Shown one piece after another: positions 1 through 5,692 of a stretch of 6,410 nt of DNA (positions are counted from its first letter, which is position 1; each line of letters starts with the position of its first letter). The translations under genes were made by a program, and so were the position numbers. The notes under the pieces were generated by a model. The model searched no databases. It was not told the origin of the DNA and saw only the letters and a list, made by a program, of their open reading frames with translations. The DNA comes from Dysgonomonas sp. (GTDB lineage Bacteria > Bacteroidota > Bacteroidia > Bacteroidales > Dysgonomonadaceae), in NCBI GenBank assembly GCA_003523545.1, contig DQAM01000387.1:5204-11613 (forward strand). Direction: 5' to 3'.

Positions 1-86
1 CGCATGAGATCCGTAAGATCGTGATGACAATTGAATCAGAGAACTATTTCGATTATATAAGCGTTGAACAAGAAGGAAGGGAATAA
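1..86 (+). CDS. C-terminal end of an unidentified protein (partial)
   Basis: Only the last 27 codons are visible, read in the frame whose first full codon is at position 3 and ending in TAA at 84-86. The other two plus-strand frames hit stops within the first 25 bases, so this is the only plus frame open to the left edge. The visible peptide is hydrophilic and mixed-charge, ending in residues VEQEGRE, with no membrane segment. I do not recognise the family. It lies 27 bases upstream of the following small gene with no obvious promoter or terminator between them, so the two are probably co-transcribed. That it is coding at all rests on the open frame and its natural amino-acid composition. Confidence 0.5.
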   Translation, partial: HEIRKIVMTIESENYFDYISVEQEGRE

Positions 87-113
87 GAACGTTCGAACTA
101 AAACTGTAAGATT

Positions 114-401
114 ATGAACAGTGCATTATTCATATTCGCGGCTATTCCGGCTATTTTGTATAGCCGTTCTACACTGAAAAAGCTGTATCAGACGTATGTC
201 AAATATGGTATGACTTTCCAGGAAGTATGCAAAGCATTAAATATAAAACCGTCTTTGGCGACGACCAGCGGTAATGATTCGACGGAAGTAGTCGAGGTAT
301 TCGAATATGAAAACAACGATCCGGAAAAGTACGTACTGGTTTTCAAAAACGGAAAACTGAATAAGTGGTATACTGAACTAAAACGTTCGATGGAAGGATG
401 A
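114..401 (+). CDS. Small hypothetical protein, N-terminal hydrophobic segment, possible BamE/SmpA-like fold
   Basis: A 95-residue protein of unknown function. An in-frame TAA at 99-101 leaves the ATG at 114 as the natural start. Residues 3-16 are hydrophobic (LFIFAAIPAILY) and followed by basic residues, which could be a membrane anchor or an uncleaved signal. There is no lipobox cysteine. The rest is soluble. A 'GMTFQEVCKALNIKPS' stretch (about residues 32-47) is followed by a strand-rich part with 'EVFEYE' and 'YVLVFKNGKLNKWYTEL'. This order (Gly-x-Thr helix, then a Tyr/Trp strand, then a strand ending in N-G-K-L) resembles the SmpA/OmlA/BamE and related BLIP-like folds, where small envelope proteins bind partners. 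That is inference from a pattern, not a family match. It probably shares a transcript with the partial gene upstream. A terminator-like hairpin begins about 45 bases after its stop. Confidence 0.75.
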   Translation: MNSALFIFAAIPAILYSRSTLKKLYQTYVKYGMTFQEVCKALNIKPSLATTSGNDSTEVVEVFEYENNDPEKYVLVFKNGKLNKWYTELKRSMEG

Positions 402-429
402 TTTTTTAGCAAATAACGAATGTAATAAA

Positions 430-437
430 TATATTTG
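430..437 (+). promoter_or_regulatory. Bacteroidota -7 promoter element upstream of the phospholipase gene
   Basis: TATATTTG matches the Bacteroidota sigma-ABfr -7 consensus TAnnTTTG exactly. A T-rich stretch (402-407) sits at about the right distance for the -33 element. Transcription would start near 443, just before the hairpin at 448-478, so this promoter would place the hairpin inside the leader of the phospholipase mRNA. The local sequence is AT-rich, so a chance match is possible. Confidence 0.45.
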
Positions 438-447
438 CATATTTATT

Positions 448-480
448 AAGGGGTAGATAGTGTATATATCTGCCTTTTTT
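448..480 (+). terminator. Intrinsic-terminator-like hairpin with T-tract (terminator or attenuator)
   Basis: Bases 448-459 can pair with 467-478 to give a 12-bp stem including several G-U pairs: AGATA with TATCT next to the loop, then GG with CC, then AA with TT. The loop is 7 bases (460-466), and a run of six T (475-480) ends the structure. The T-run is on the plus-strand side only, so it would act on rightward transcription. It may end the transcript of the small gene upstream (stop at 399-401). If the -7 element at 430-437 is used, it would instead be an attenuator in the phospholipase leader. The stem is only moderately GC-rich. Confidence 0.5.
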
Positions 481-492
481 ATTTGTCTCGAT

Positions 493-1356
493 ATGAATGA
501 TACAAAGATATTTACGTCTGCTGAAGATGTAGGATTGGTTCTTGAAGGGGGCGCTATGCGGGGAGTATTTACCTGCGGGGTTCTTGATTATTTTATGGAA
601 AGGGGAATCCGTTTCCCTTACGTAATAGGAGTGTCTGCGGGAGCATGCAATGGAGCTTCTTATGTATCCAATCAAAAAGGACGTGCCAAATTCAGCAATA
701 TTGATCTGTTGGAGAAATACCGTTATGTAGGTTTCAGGCATTACCTGAGAAGACGTAATATCATGGATTTTGATCTGTTGTTCGATGATTTTCCAAACCG
801 TATCCTGCCTTTCGATTTCGATGCATATTCAGAAGCGGGGATTTCATTCGAGATGGTAGTCAGCAACTGCTTGACGGGTGAAGCCGAATATATGGAGGAG
901 TATAAAGATCATGACCGCTTATTGAGTATTTTACGTGCTTCGAGCAGCATGCCCTTTTTTTCGCCGGTTACTTATGTTGACGATTTACCAATGCTCGATG
1001 GCGGCGTATGCGATTCTATACCTGTCCAGAGATGCATCGACAAAGGATACAGCAAAATGGTAATCATCCTTACACGTAATAAAGGCTACCGTAAAAAAAC
1101 GGAAGGAGCAAAACTTCCCCCTTTTATTTTTCGTAAATATCCGCGTATGAGGGAAGCGATAAACAACAGGAATGAAATTTATAACCGCCAATTGGATCTT
1201 GTAGACGAATTGGAGAGATCGGGGAGGGCAGTTGTTATCCGTCCCGTCGAACCAATGACTATTAACCGGATAGAAAACGATACAGAGGTACTTAACCATT
1301 TCTATAATCATGGTTTAGAATGTGCAGCGAATGCCGTTAATGGGGTTGGCTCTTGA
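493..1356 (+). CDS. Patatin-like phospholipase, YjjU-type
   Basis: A 287-residue serine lipid acyl hydrolase of the patatin family, predicted to cleave acyl esters of phospholipids. The Ser-Asp dyad is intact. The oxyanion-hole loop EGGAMRG is at about residues 18-24, the nucleophile elbow GVSAG at 46-50 (Ser48), and DGG at 169-171 (Asp169). 'TGEAEY' and 'RASSSMPF' are also typical of the YjjU branch, so the fold looks complete. There is no signal peptide or membrane segment, which suggests a cytoplasmic or membrane-peripheral protein. I chose the ATG at 493 because family members begin shortly before the VGLVLEGG strand. An in-frame GTG at 460 has an AAGGGG six bases upstream and would add 11 residues, but that GTG lies in the loop of a terminator-like hairpin. 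The gene converges with the minus-strand gene ending at 1361, leaving 4 bases and no terminator. The physiological substrate is unknown. Confidence 0.92.
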   Translation: MNDTKIFTSAEDVGLVLEGGAMRGVFTCGVLDYFMERGIRFPYVIGVSAGACNGASYVSNQKGRAKFSNIDLLEKYRYVGFRHYLRRRNIMDFDLLFDDFPNRILPFDFDAYSEAGISFEMVVSNCLTGEAEYMEEYKDHDRLLSILRASSSMPFFSPVTYVDDLPMLDGGVCDSIPVQRCIDKGYSKMVIILTRNKGYRKKTEGAKLPPFIFRKYPRMREAINNRNEIYNRQLDLVDELERSGRAVVIRPVEPMTINRIENDTEVLNHFYNHGLECAANAVNGVGS

Positions 1357-1360
1357 TTAA

Positions 1361-1717
1361 TTATTCTGTTGGGGAGGTCGGTTCCGTAAATATAAGCACC
1401 ACACCTTTATAAGCCCTTGTGCCATAAACGGCCATTATTCCAGGATTATTTTCTTTAGTGAAAATAGTGGCGCCGGTTATATTTTTTATACCCAGCTTTT
1501 TAGCATGATCGACTACAGCTATGCTGTCTCCAATATCGATATTATTAACCAAAGAATCGGCAATTATAGTGCGATGGTCGACAAGCCATAGAGGATTATT
1601 GATTATAGGCGCGGACGATGGTCGTAATCCGGCAGCACTTTTCTTGGACTGAGTATTGTCTTGTGCAAAACCTGCAACGGATAAAGATAATAAAATGAAG
1701 AGAACTATTTTTTTCAT
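1361..1717 (-). CDS. Small secreted protein with an isolated TonB-receptor plug-like domain
   Basis: A 118-residue protein with a clear signal peptide: MKK, hydrophobic residues 4-15, and likely cleavage after Ala18 (GFA|QD). The mature part resembles the second half of the plug domain of SusC-type TonB-dependent receptors. 'NPLWLVD' (41-47) corresponds to the usual 'xPLYVVDG', 'IKNITGATIF' (77-86) to 'IESIEVLKD', and 'VYGTRAYKGVVLIFT' (97-111) to 'IYGSRGANGVILITT'. The whole beta-barrel that normally follows (several hundred residues) is absent, and a TAA stop follows closely. It cannot be a transporter by itself and is probably a periplasmic or outer-membrane-associated binding module. The start codon overlaps the stop of the upstream DUF2238 gene (ATGA), so translation is probably coupled. 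Secretion and the plug resemblance are seen in the sequence. The role is unknown. Confidence 0.85.
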   Translation of the reverse strand: MKKIVLFILLSLSVAGFAQDNTQSKKSAAGLRPSSAPIINNPLWLVDHRTIIADSLVNNIDIGDSIAVVDHAKKLGIKNITGATIFTKENNPGIMAVYGTRAYKGVVLIFTEPTSPTE

Positions 1718-2337
1718 GATTCTCGTATTTTAGAAATCTGCCTATCCTGAACTTTAGATAAGGTTATAAGCATCATTATCGCTCCTATCATGGCACAGAA
1801 CATATCCGACTGAGTATCCCATTCGTAACCCTGCATTCCCAGAAAGTCTTCGGCAGACTGCTCGATAATGACGGCTGTCCACCATTCAAACAATTCGTAA
1901 AAAGCGCTTATGGCAAGGCAGACCGATATTACCAGAAAGGGAAGCCATGAACGTTTATTAATCACATGGAGCCGGATCAATACTTCGCGGACGATCATCG
2001 CCGGTATGAATCCCTGTGCAAAATGTCCGAGTTTATCATAATTGTTGCGTCCCCAGCCGAATATTTCACTGAGCCAGTCGAAAGCCGGAACACGCGCGTA
2101 GGTATAATGAGCCCCTATAAATAGTATAATGAAATGGATCAGTATGAAAGTATAGGTAATATCGGTAAACCGGAATTTATTATAAGTAAAAACAAGGAGT
2201 AAAATTCCTATAGTACAGGGGAGGGATTCGAGTATCCACAATGTAGCGCCGTAAGCATCCACGGCAGACCAGATACCTGCCAAAACAAATATACCCAGAT
2301 ATATCCAATGCAGTTTTTTTACTTTTCCTTTCTCCAT
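1714..2337 (-). CDS. DUF2238 family inner-membrane protein, YjdF-like
   Basis: A 207-residue polytopic membrane protein matching the DUF2238/YjdF family in length (about 200 residues) and motifs. Hydrophobic segments lie at about 11-29, 34-51, 61-79, 131-150 and 180-194. Conserved polar motifs sit at or beside them: HYTYARVP (77-84), NYDKLGHF (99-106), ELFEWW (148-153) and QGYEWDTQSDM (169-179). The family's biochemical function is not established. The many conserved His, Asp, Glu and Trp residues near membrane borders suggest an active or metal-binding site, but that is inference. The ATG at 2337 follows an AAAAGG two bases upstream. Its stop overlaps the start of the plug-like gene by four bases, so the two are one transcription unit. 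It is divergent from the YidE-type transporter across 177 bases. Confidence 0.9.
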   Translation of the reverse strand: MEKGKVKKLHWIYLGIFVLAGIWSAVDAYGATLWILESLPCTIGILLLVFTYNKFRFTDITYTFILIHFIILFIGAHYTYARVPAFDWLSEIFGWGRNNYDKLGHFAQGFIPAMIVREVLIRLHVINKRSWLPFLVISVCLAISAFYELFEWWTAVIIEQSAEDFLGMQGYEWDTQSDMFCAMIGAIMMLITLSKVQDRQISKIRES

Positions 2338-2422
2338 AACCTTTTCTGATTTTTATATATTCTCTTCATTTTCGGGTGCTAATGTATAATAATTTCCGCT
2401 AAACAGCAGTAAATACAGCCTC

Positions 2423-2430
2423 CAAATATC
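2423..2430 (-). promoter_or_regulatory. Weak candidate -7 element for the DUF2238/plug-like unit
   Basis: Read on the minus strand this is GATATTTG, a seven-of-eight match to TAnnTTTG. It lies about 86 bases upstream of the DUF2238 start, giving a leader much longer than for the other promoters here. It is the best minus-strand match I found in the divergent region 2338-2514, which otherwise shows no clear operator, hairpin or small gene. Confidence 0.2.
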
Positions 2431-2484
2431 AAGCCTTAGGTAAAATATATAGTTAATGATTCTCTTTATACGGATATTAAGTAA

Positions 2485-2492
2485 TACCTTTG
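2485..2492 (+). promoter_or_regulatory. Bacteroidota -7 promoter element of the YidE-type transporter gene
   Basis: TACCTTTG fits TAnnTTTG exactly and ends 22 bases before the ATG at 2515. Transcription would begin near 2498 and give a leader of about 16 bases. A loosely T-rich stretch near 2463-2467 is in the -33 position. No purine-rich ribosome binding site precedes the ATG, which is usual in Bacteroidota. Confidence 0.65.
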
Positions 2493-2514
2493 CAGGCTGA
2501 ATAACAGACTGTTT

Positions 2515-4197
2515 ATGGATTGGTTATTGGATACGCTCTCAGAGCCTTCGATGGTGCAGGCCATCATTCTTATCTCCGCGATTTCTGCAATCGGGCTTCA
2601 ATTGGGGAAAATCAAAATCTTTAATATTTCATTAGGGATAACCTTTGTTTTTTTTGTGGGTATAGTGGTCGGTCATTTCCAACCTGACCTCAATGCGGAT
2701 ATGCTTTATTTCGCGCAAAACTTCGGTCTTATCCTCTTTGTATATTCACTCGGTTTACAGGTTGGCCCGGGATTTTTCTCTTCCCTCAAAAAAGGCGGTT
2801 TGCGTCTAAATCTTCTGGCTATCGCCGTCGTACTGACCGGACTTCTGATGTGTGTAGTATTTTATTATACTACAGATATTTCCATGCCCAATATGATGGG
2901 TATATTTTCGGGTGCTGTGACCAATACTCCGGCTTTAGGAGCCGCCCAGCAAACTTTCCGGCAGCTTTCGCCGGGCGATGCTAAAGGTTTTTCCGACATG
3001 GCGCTGGCCTGTGCAGTCGCATATCCGCTCGGAGTGGTGGGTGTGATTCTGGCGATTGCTTTTATGCGTTCGGTGATAGCACCCAAAGAACAGGTTGCGG
3101 AAGAAAATCAGAAGAAAAAAGATAAAACTACACATGTAGGGGAATTTACCGTAACGAATCCCGCTATATCCGGTAAAACCATCAAAGAGATAATGCAGCT
3201 TTCTCCGAAGAAATTCGTTATATCACGTATCTGGCGCGAGGGAAAAGTGACGATTCCGACCTCCGAATCGGTACTGATGCTTAAAGATCATGTACTGATT
3301 ATATCGGTGAAATCGGATGTGGAGAATATAAAGATTCTATTTGGAGAGCAGGAAAATGTAGATTGGAACAAAGAAGATATCGACTGGAATCATATCGACA
3401 ACAGCCATCTTGTTTCACGGCGTATCATCGTTACACAGAGTAAGGTGAACGGAGTGAAGCTGGGCGCATTAAAGCTTCGCAATACTTATGGAATTAATAT
3501 CACACGAATAGACAGGGCAGGAATCGATCTGCTGGCCTCACGTGATTTGGCTTTACAGATCGGAGACAAACTGACTGTGGTAGGTGAGAAAACAGCCGTA
3601 GATGCTGTTGCCAAAATATTAGGCGATGAACTGGAGCGTTTACGTAATCCCAACCTGATCGCTATCTTCGTAGGGATTGCTCTGGGGCTGATATTAGGGG
3701 CTATACCGTTTCCTTTTCCCGGGGTAAGTATTCCCATAAAACTCGGTATTGCCGGAGGACCTATCATTGTGGGTATCCTTATGGGTGCTTTCGGACCTCG
3801 TTTCCGGATGGCGACATATACGACGCAGAGTGCAAACCGCATGCTCCGGCAGTTAGGTCTTGTGATGTACCTGGCCTGCCTGGGACTGGATGCCGGAGGG
3901 CATTTTTTCGAGACAGTATTTCAAGGTGATGGTATGTTGTGGATAGGAGTCGGGTTCTGCCTGACCATGGTGCCTGTTATGCTGGTAGGTATACTGGCTA
4001 TAAGGGTTTTTGGTTTTGAATACTCTAAAACAGTAGGTATGCTGTGCGGAAGCATGGCGAATCCTATGGCTTTGAATTATGCTAATACTACTGTCGAGGG
4101 CGATGAACCTGCTGTGGCTTATGCAACAGTTTATCCAGTTACTATGTTTCTAAGGCTGATTACTGCCCAGCTTATCCTTTTGTTTTTTATTTCCTGA
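2515..4197 (+). CDS. AspT/YidE/YbjL-family transporter with two RCK_C domains
   Basis: A 560-residue inner-membrane transporter of the aspartate:alanine exchanger family, close in length and layout to E. coli YidE (about 553) and YbjL (about 561). It has two related membrane halves of about five helices, residues ~12-190 and ~378-558. Between them are two RCK_C/TrkA-C ligand-binding domains, ~208-280 and ~302-372. Between the RCK_C domains is a Trp-rich acidic linker (VDWNKEDIDWNHID, 282-295). The N-half signature is GIFSGAVTNTPALGAAQQ (129-146). The matching C-half site reads GMLCGSMANPMAL (508-520), followed by 'AYATVYPVTMFLR'. AspT exchanges aspartate and alanine, but substrates of the YidE/YbjL branch are not firmly known and I assign none. 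RCK_C domains suggest gating by a small cytoplasmic ligand. The gene appears monocistronic, with its own promoter, and converges with the next gene across 18 bases. Confidence 0.93.
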   Translation: MDWLLDTLSEPSMVQAIILISAISAIGLQLGKIKIFNISLGITFVFFVGIVVGHFQPDLNADMLYFAQNFGLILFVYSLGLQVGPGFFSSLKKGGLRLNLLAIAVVLTGLLMCVVFYYTTDISMPNMMGIFSGAVTNTPALGAAQQTFRQLSPGDAKGFSDMALACAVAYPLGVVGVILAIAFMRSVIAPKEQVAEENQKKKDKTTHVGEFTVTNPAISGKTIKEIMQLSPKKFVISRIWREGKVTIPTSESVLMLKDHVLIISVKSDVENIKILFGEQENVDWNKEDIDWNHIDNSHLVSRRIIVTQSKVNGVKLGALKLRNTYGINITRIDRAGIDLLASRDLALQIGDKLTVVGEKTAVDAVAKILGDELERLRNPNLIAIFVGIALGLILGAIPFPFPGVSIPIKLGIAGGPIIVGILMGAFGPRFRMATYTTQSANRMLRQLGLVMYLACLGLDAGGHFFETVFQGDGMLWIGVGFCLTMVPVMLVGILAIRVFGFEYSKTVGMLCGSMANPMALNYANTTVEGDEPAVAYATVYPVTMFLRLITAQLILLFFIS

Positions 4198-4215
4198 GAG
4201 TTGTTTTATTCGTAT

Positions 4216-5199
4216 TTATTCAAGAATAGATACTGGCATAAACTCGCCGGTAAGATGGTCTATTTTGAATAGTATTTTCATTTTTTGCGAATGCGTGAAG
4301 ATTCCTATACCTATACCGCCTCCGCGATAACCTCCGCTCCCTATTCCTACAGAAACGGCTGGAGAAACTCCTATTTTACTATTGCTGATCTCATCTTCAA
4401 AAAGAAATTCATCGTTTTCGAATCGTAAGGGCAGAAATTCTTTATCGGTAGCAATGTACGGCTGGCCGTCTACCACGACAGCGTAAATATTTTGGGGGGA
4501 TATTTTTCTCTCTTTTTTGTTCTCAGGGTTGATTATTTTTATTTCTTTCAATTCATTTTTTTTGAACTTTGGAATGACGGTGCGCCTTTCCGGAGTCTGG
4601 TTTATAAAATCGGAGAAGCTAAGGTATACACCGTCTGCGAAAATATTTGTATTGTATGCCGTCAAAGGTGCTTTTTCATGAAAAGCTATATTTCGCAGTT
4701 CTTCATTGGTATAAGATTTAGGGTCGGTATATGGTTTCGTCAGATTGCCGGCAATTAATCCGGCAATTTCGCGGGAGATAATTTCAGCAAATTCTTTTGT
4801 CTTCTTAATCGGTACCTTTTGATCTACGGTAGTAATAAAAAAATAATCAGAATCTATCTTATGATAAAAAGTTACACGGAGATGCGAATAATCGCCTAAT
4901 CCCTTATTCTTGCTGAGGCTGAGATTGCGCAGTTGGAAAAATAAAGTACCGTTTCGGGCTGTCCTGTCTGTTATTTTAAGCATCAGGCTGTTGAGCTGGC
5001 TGTTAAACGATCTGCTGTCTATTTTTATTCTTTCAAATTCGTAGTCCGGCCTATCGTCCAGAAAAATTACGGATGTATAGAGACTGCTGGATACAACAGG
5101 CATATCGGGTATAATTAAACGTAATTCGTCATTGTTGCCGGCTGTTAAATTAAAAACGCAGACGAACAAAAGTATCAGTAAAACGGTTTGTTTTTTCAT
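4216..5199 (-). CDS. Secreted protein of unknown function with a glycine-rich C-terminal segment
   Basis: A 327-residue protein that I do not recognise. MKK plus a hydrophobic core (residues 5-18) forms a signal peptide, with likely cleavage near Ala20 (LTA|GN). The Cys at 14 is not in a lipobox. The mature N-terminal part (about 25-150) is predicted mixed alpha/beta with many Asp, Arg and Lys. A mid-region rich in Lys and Glu (about 215-235) follows. 'VVVDGQPYIAT' and 'FLPLRFENDEFLF' then look like beta strands. A glycine-rich segment (285-300: GIGSGGYRGG, then alternating Gly/Ile) precedes a final strand region. The alternating Gly/Ile could be a membrane-inserting or packing strand, but that is speculation. 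A perfect -7 element lies 28 bases upstream of the ATG. The gene is divergent from DUF486 and convergent with the transporter. Confidence 0.85.
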   Translation of the reverse strand: MKKQTVLLILLFVCVFNLTAGNNDELRLIIPDMPVVSSSLYTSVIFLDDRPDYEFERIKIDSRSFNSQLNSLMLKITDRTARNGTLFFQLRNLSLSKNKGLGDYSHLRVTFYHKIDSDYFFITTVDQKVPIKKTKEFAEIISREIAGLIAGNLTKPYTDPKSYTNEELRNIAFHEKAPLTAYNTNIFADGVYLSFSDFINQTPERRTVIPKFKKNELKEIKIINPENKKERKISPQNIYAVVVDGQPYIATDKEFLPLRFENDEFLFEDEISNSKIGVSPAVSVGIGSGGYRGGGIGIGIFTHSQKMKILFKIDHLTGEFMPVSILE

Positions 5200-5227
5200 A
5201 ACTATATTCCGTTAAAAATTAGATAGT

Positions 5228-5235
5228 CAAATGTA
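5228..5235 (-). promoter_or_regulatory. Bacteroidota -7 element of the secreted-protein gene (divergent pair, left arm)
   Basis: On the minus strand this reads TACATTTG, an exact match to TAnnTTTG, ending 28 bases before the ATG at 5199. Transcription would begin near 5222. Its -33 region falls at about 5255-5259, overlapping the -7 element of the opposite promoter. Confidence 0.6.
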
Positions 5236-5257
5236 ATTTTTTTCCTTTAAATTATTC

Positions 5258-5265
5258 TACATTTG
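5258..5265 (+). promoter_or_regulatory. Bacteroidota -7 element of the DUF486 gene (divergent pair, right arm)
   Basis: TACATTTG matches TAnnTTTG exactly, ending 28 bases before the ATG at 5294. Transcription would begin near 5271. It is the same octamer as the minus-strand element at 5228-5235, so the two form an inverted repeat with 22 bases between them, T-rich on the plus strand (5236-5257). The two start codons are equally distant from their own elements. Confidence 0.6.
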
Positions 5266-5293
5266 CACCCGGAAAAATTAAAGATAATAATAT

Positions 5294-5662
5294 ATGACCT
5301 CTCTTTATACGATTTTACTGCTTATTGCTTCCAATATATTTATGACTTTTGCCTGGTACGGGCACCTGCGGATGAAAGACTTTTCATGGTTTGCTTCCCT
5401 TCCGCTGATAGGAGTAATTCTTATCAGCTGGGGCATCGCTTTTTTTGAATATTGCTTTCAGGTACCTGCAAACCGCATAGGTTATGATGAAAACGGAGGG
5501 CCTTTTTCGCTGATACAATTGAAGATTATCCAGGAAGTAGTAAGTCTTACAGTGTTTGTAGTCTTTACTACGGTGGTTTTCAGGAACGAAACTTTCCGGT
5601 GGAATCATATTTTAGCTTTTATTTTGATGGTAGTCGCTGTTTATCTCGTATTTAAAAAGTAA
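5294..5662 (+). CDS. DUF486 family small membrane protein (DMT superfamily)
   Basis: A 122-residue, four-helix membrane protein matching DUF486, a compact family grouped with the drug/metabolite transporter superfamily. Helices lie at about 4-22, 36-53, 79-96 and 104-120. Family motifs are strong: NIFMTFAWYGHL (14-25), SWGIAFFEYCFQVPANRIG (45-63), GGPFSLIQLKIIQE (68-81) and ETFRWNH (99-105). The length is normal for the family, so the gene looks intact. Substrate and activity are unknown. Small DMT proteins usually work as dimers, but that is by analogy. The start at 5294 fits the family N-terminus (MxxLYTILLLIASN). Its final codons overlap a -7 element for the lipoprotein gene 30 bases downstream. 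With no visible terminator between them, read-through into that gene is also possible. Confidence 0.93.
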   Translation: MTSLYTILLLIASNIFMTFAWYGHLRMKDFSWFASLPLIGVILISWGIAFFEYCFQVPANRIGYDENGGPFSLIQLKIIQEVVSLTVFVVFTTVVFRNETFRWNHILAFILMVVAVYLVFKK

Positions 5663-5667
5663 ATTTG
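5660..5667 (+). promoter_or_regulatory. Candidate -7 element of the PKD/LRR lipoprotein gene
   Basis: TAAATTTG fits TAnnTTTG and overlaps the stop codon of the DUF486 gene. It ends 25 bases before the ATG at 5693, within the spacing range (22-28) of three other promoters in the window. It would let the lipoprotein gene be transcribed independently of DUF486. The surrounding AT-rich sequence makes a chance match possible. Confidence 0.4.
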
Positions 5668-5692
5668 GGATTGTTCGATTAAAATCACTCAG

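Noticed and set aside
460..492. GTG start for the phospholipase, adding 11 residues
   Set aside because: AAGGGG is well spaced upstream, but the codon lies in the loop of a terminator-like hairpin, and the family domain begins only after the ATG at 493. Kept as a possibility, not as the call.
406..741. Minus-strand open frame of 111 codons opposite the phospholipase start
   Set aside because: It lies opposite the conserved catalytic part of the phospholipase, has no recognisable domain and has an unnatural Cys/Ser/Arg-rich composition. It is a shadow frame.
985..1311. Minus-strand open frame of 108 codons inside the phospholipase gene
   Set aside because: It is entirely contained in a well-supported gene on the other strand and has no family features.
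2338..2514. Search for a riboswitch, small RNA or operator in the divergent intergenic region
   Set aside because: Apart from the -7 elements I see only AT-rich sequence with no strong hairpin, conserved aptamer-like core or repeat.
3486..3842. Minus-strand open frame of 118 codons inside the transporter gene
   Set aside because: It mirrors the C-half membrane region of the transporter. Its Pro/Ile/Arg-rich composition is typical of an antisense shadow.
4198..4225. Possible hairpin (TATTC ... GAATA) between the convergent transporter and secreted-protein genes
   Set aside because: Only five AT-rich pairs with a long loop and no following T-run, so it is too weak to call a terminator.
5263..5448. 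Plus-strand open frame of 61 codons overlapping DUF486
   Set aside because: It starts inside the promoter element and runs out of frame through the conserved DUF486 coding sequence, with no independent evidence.
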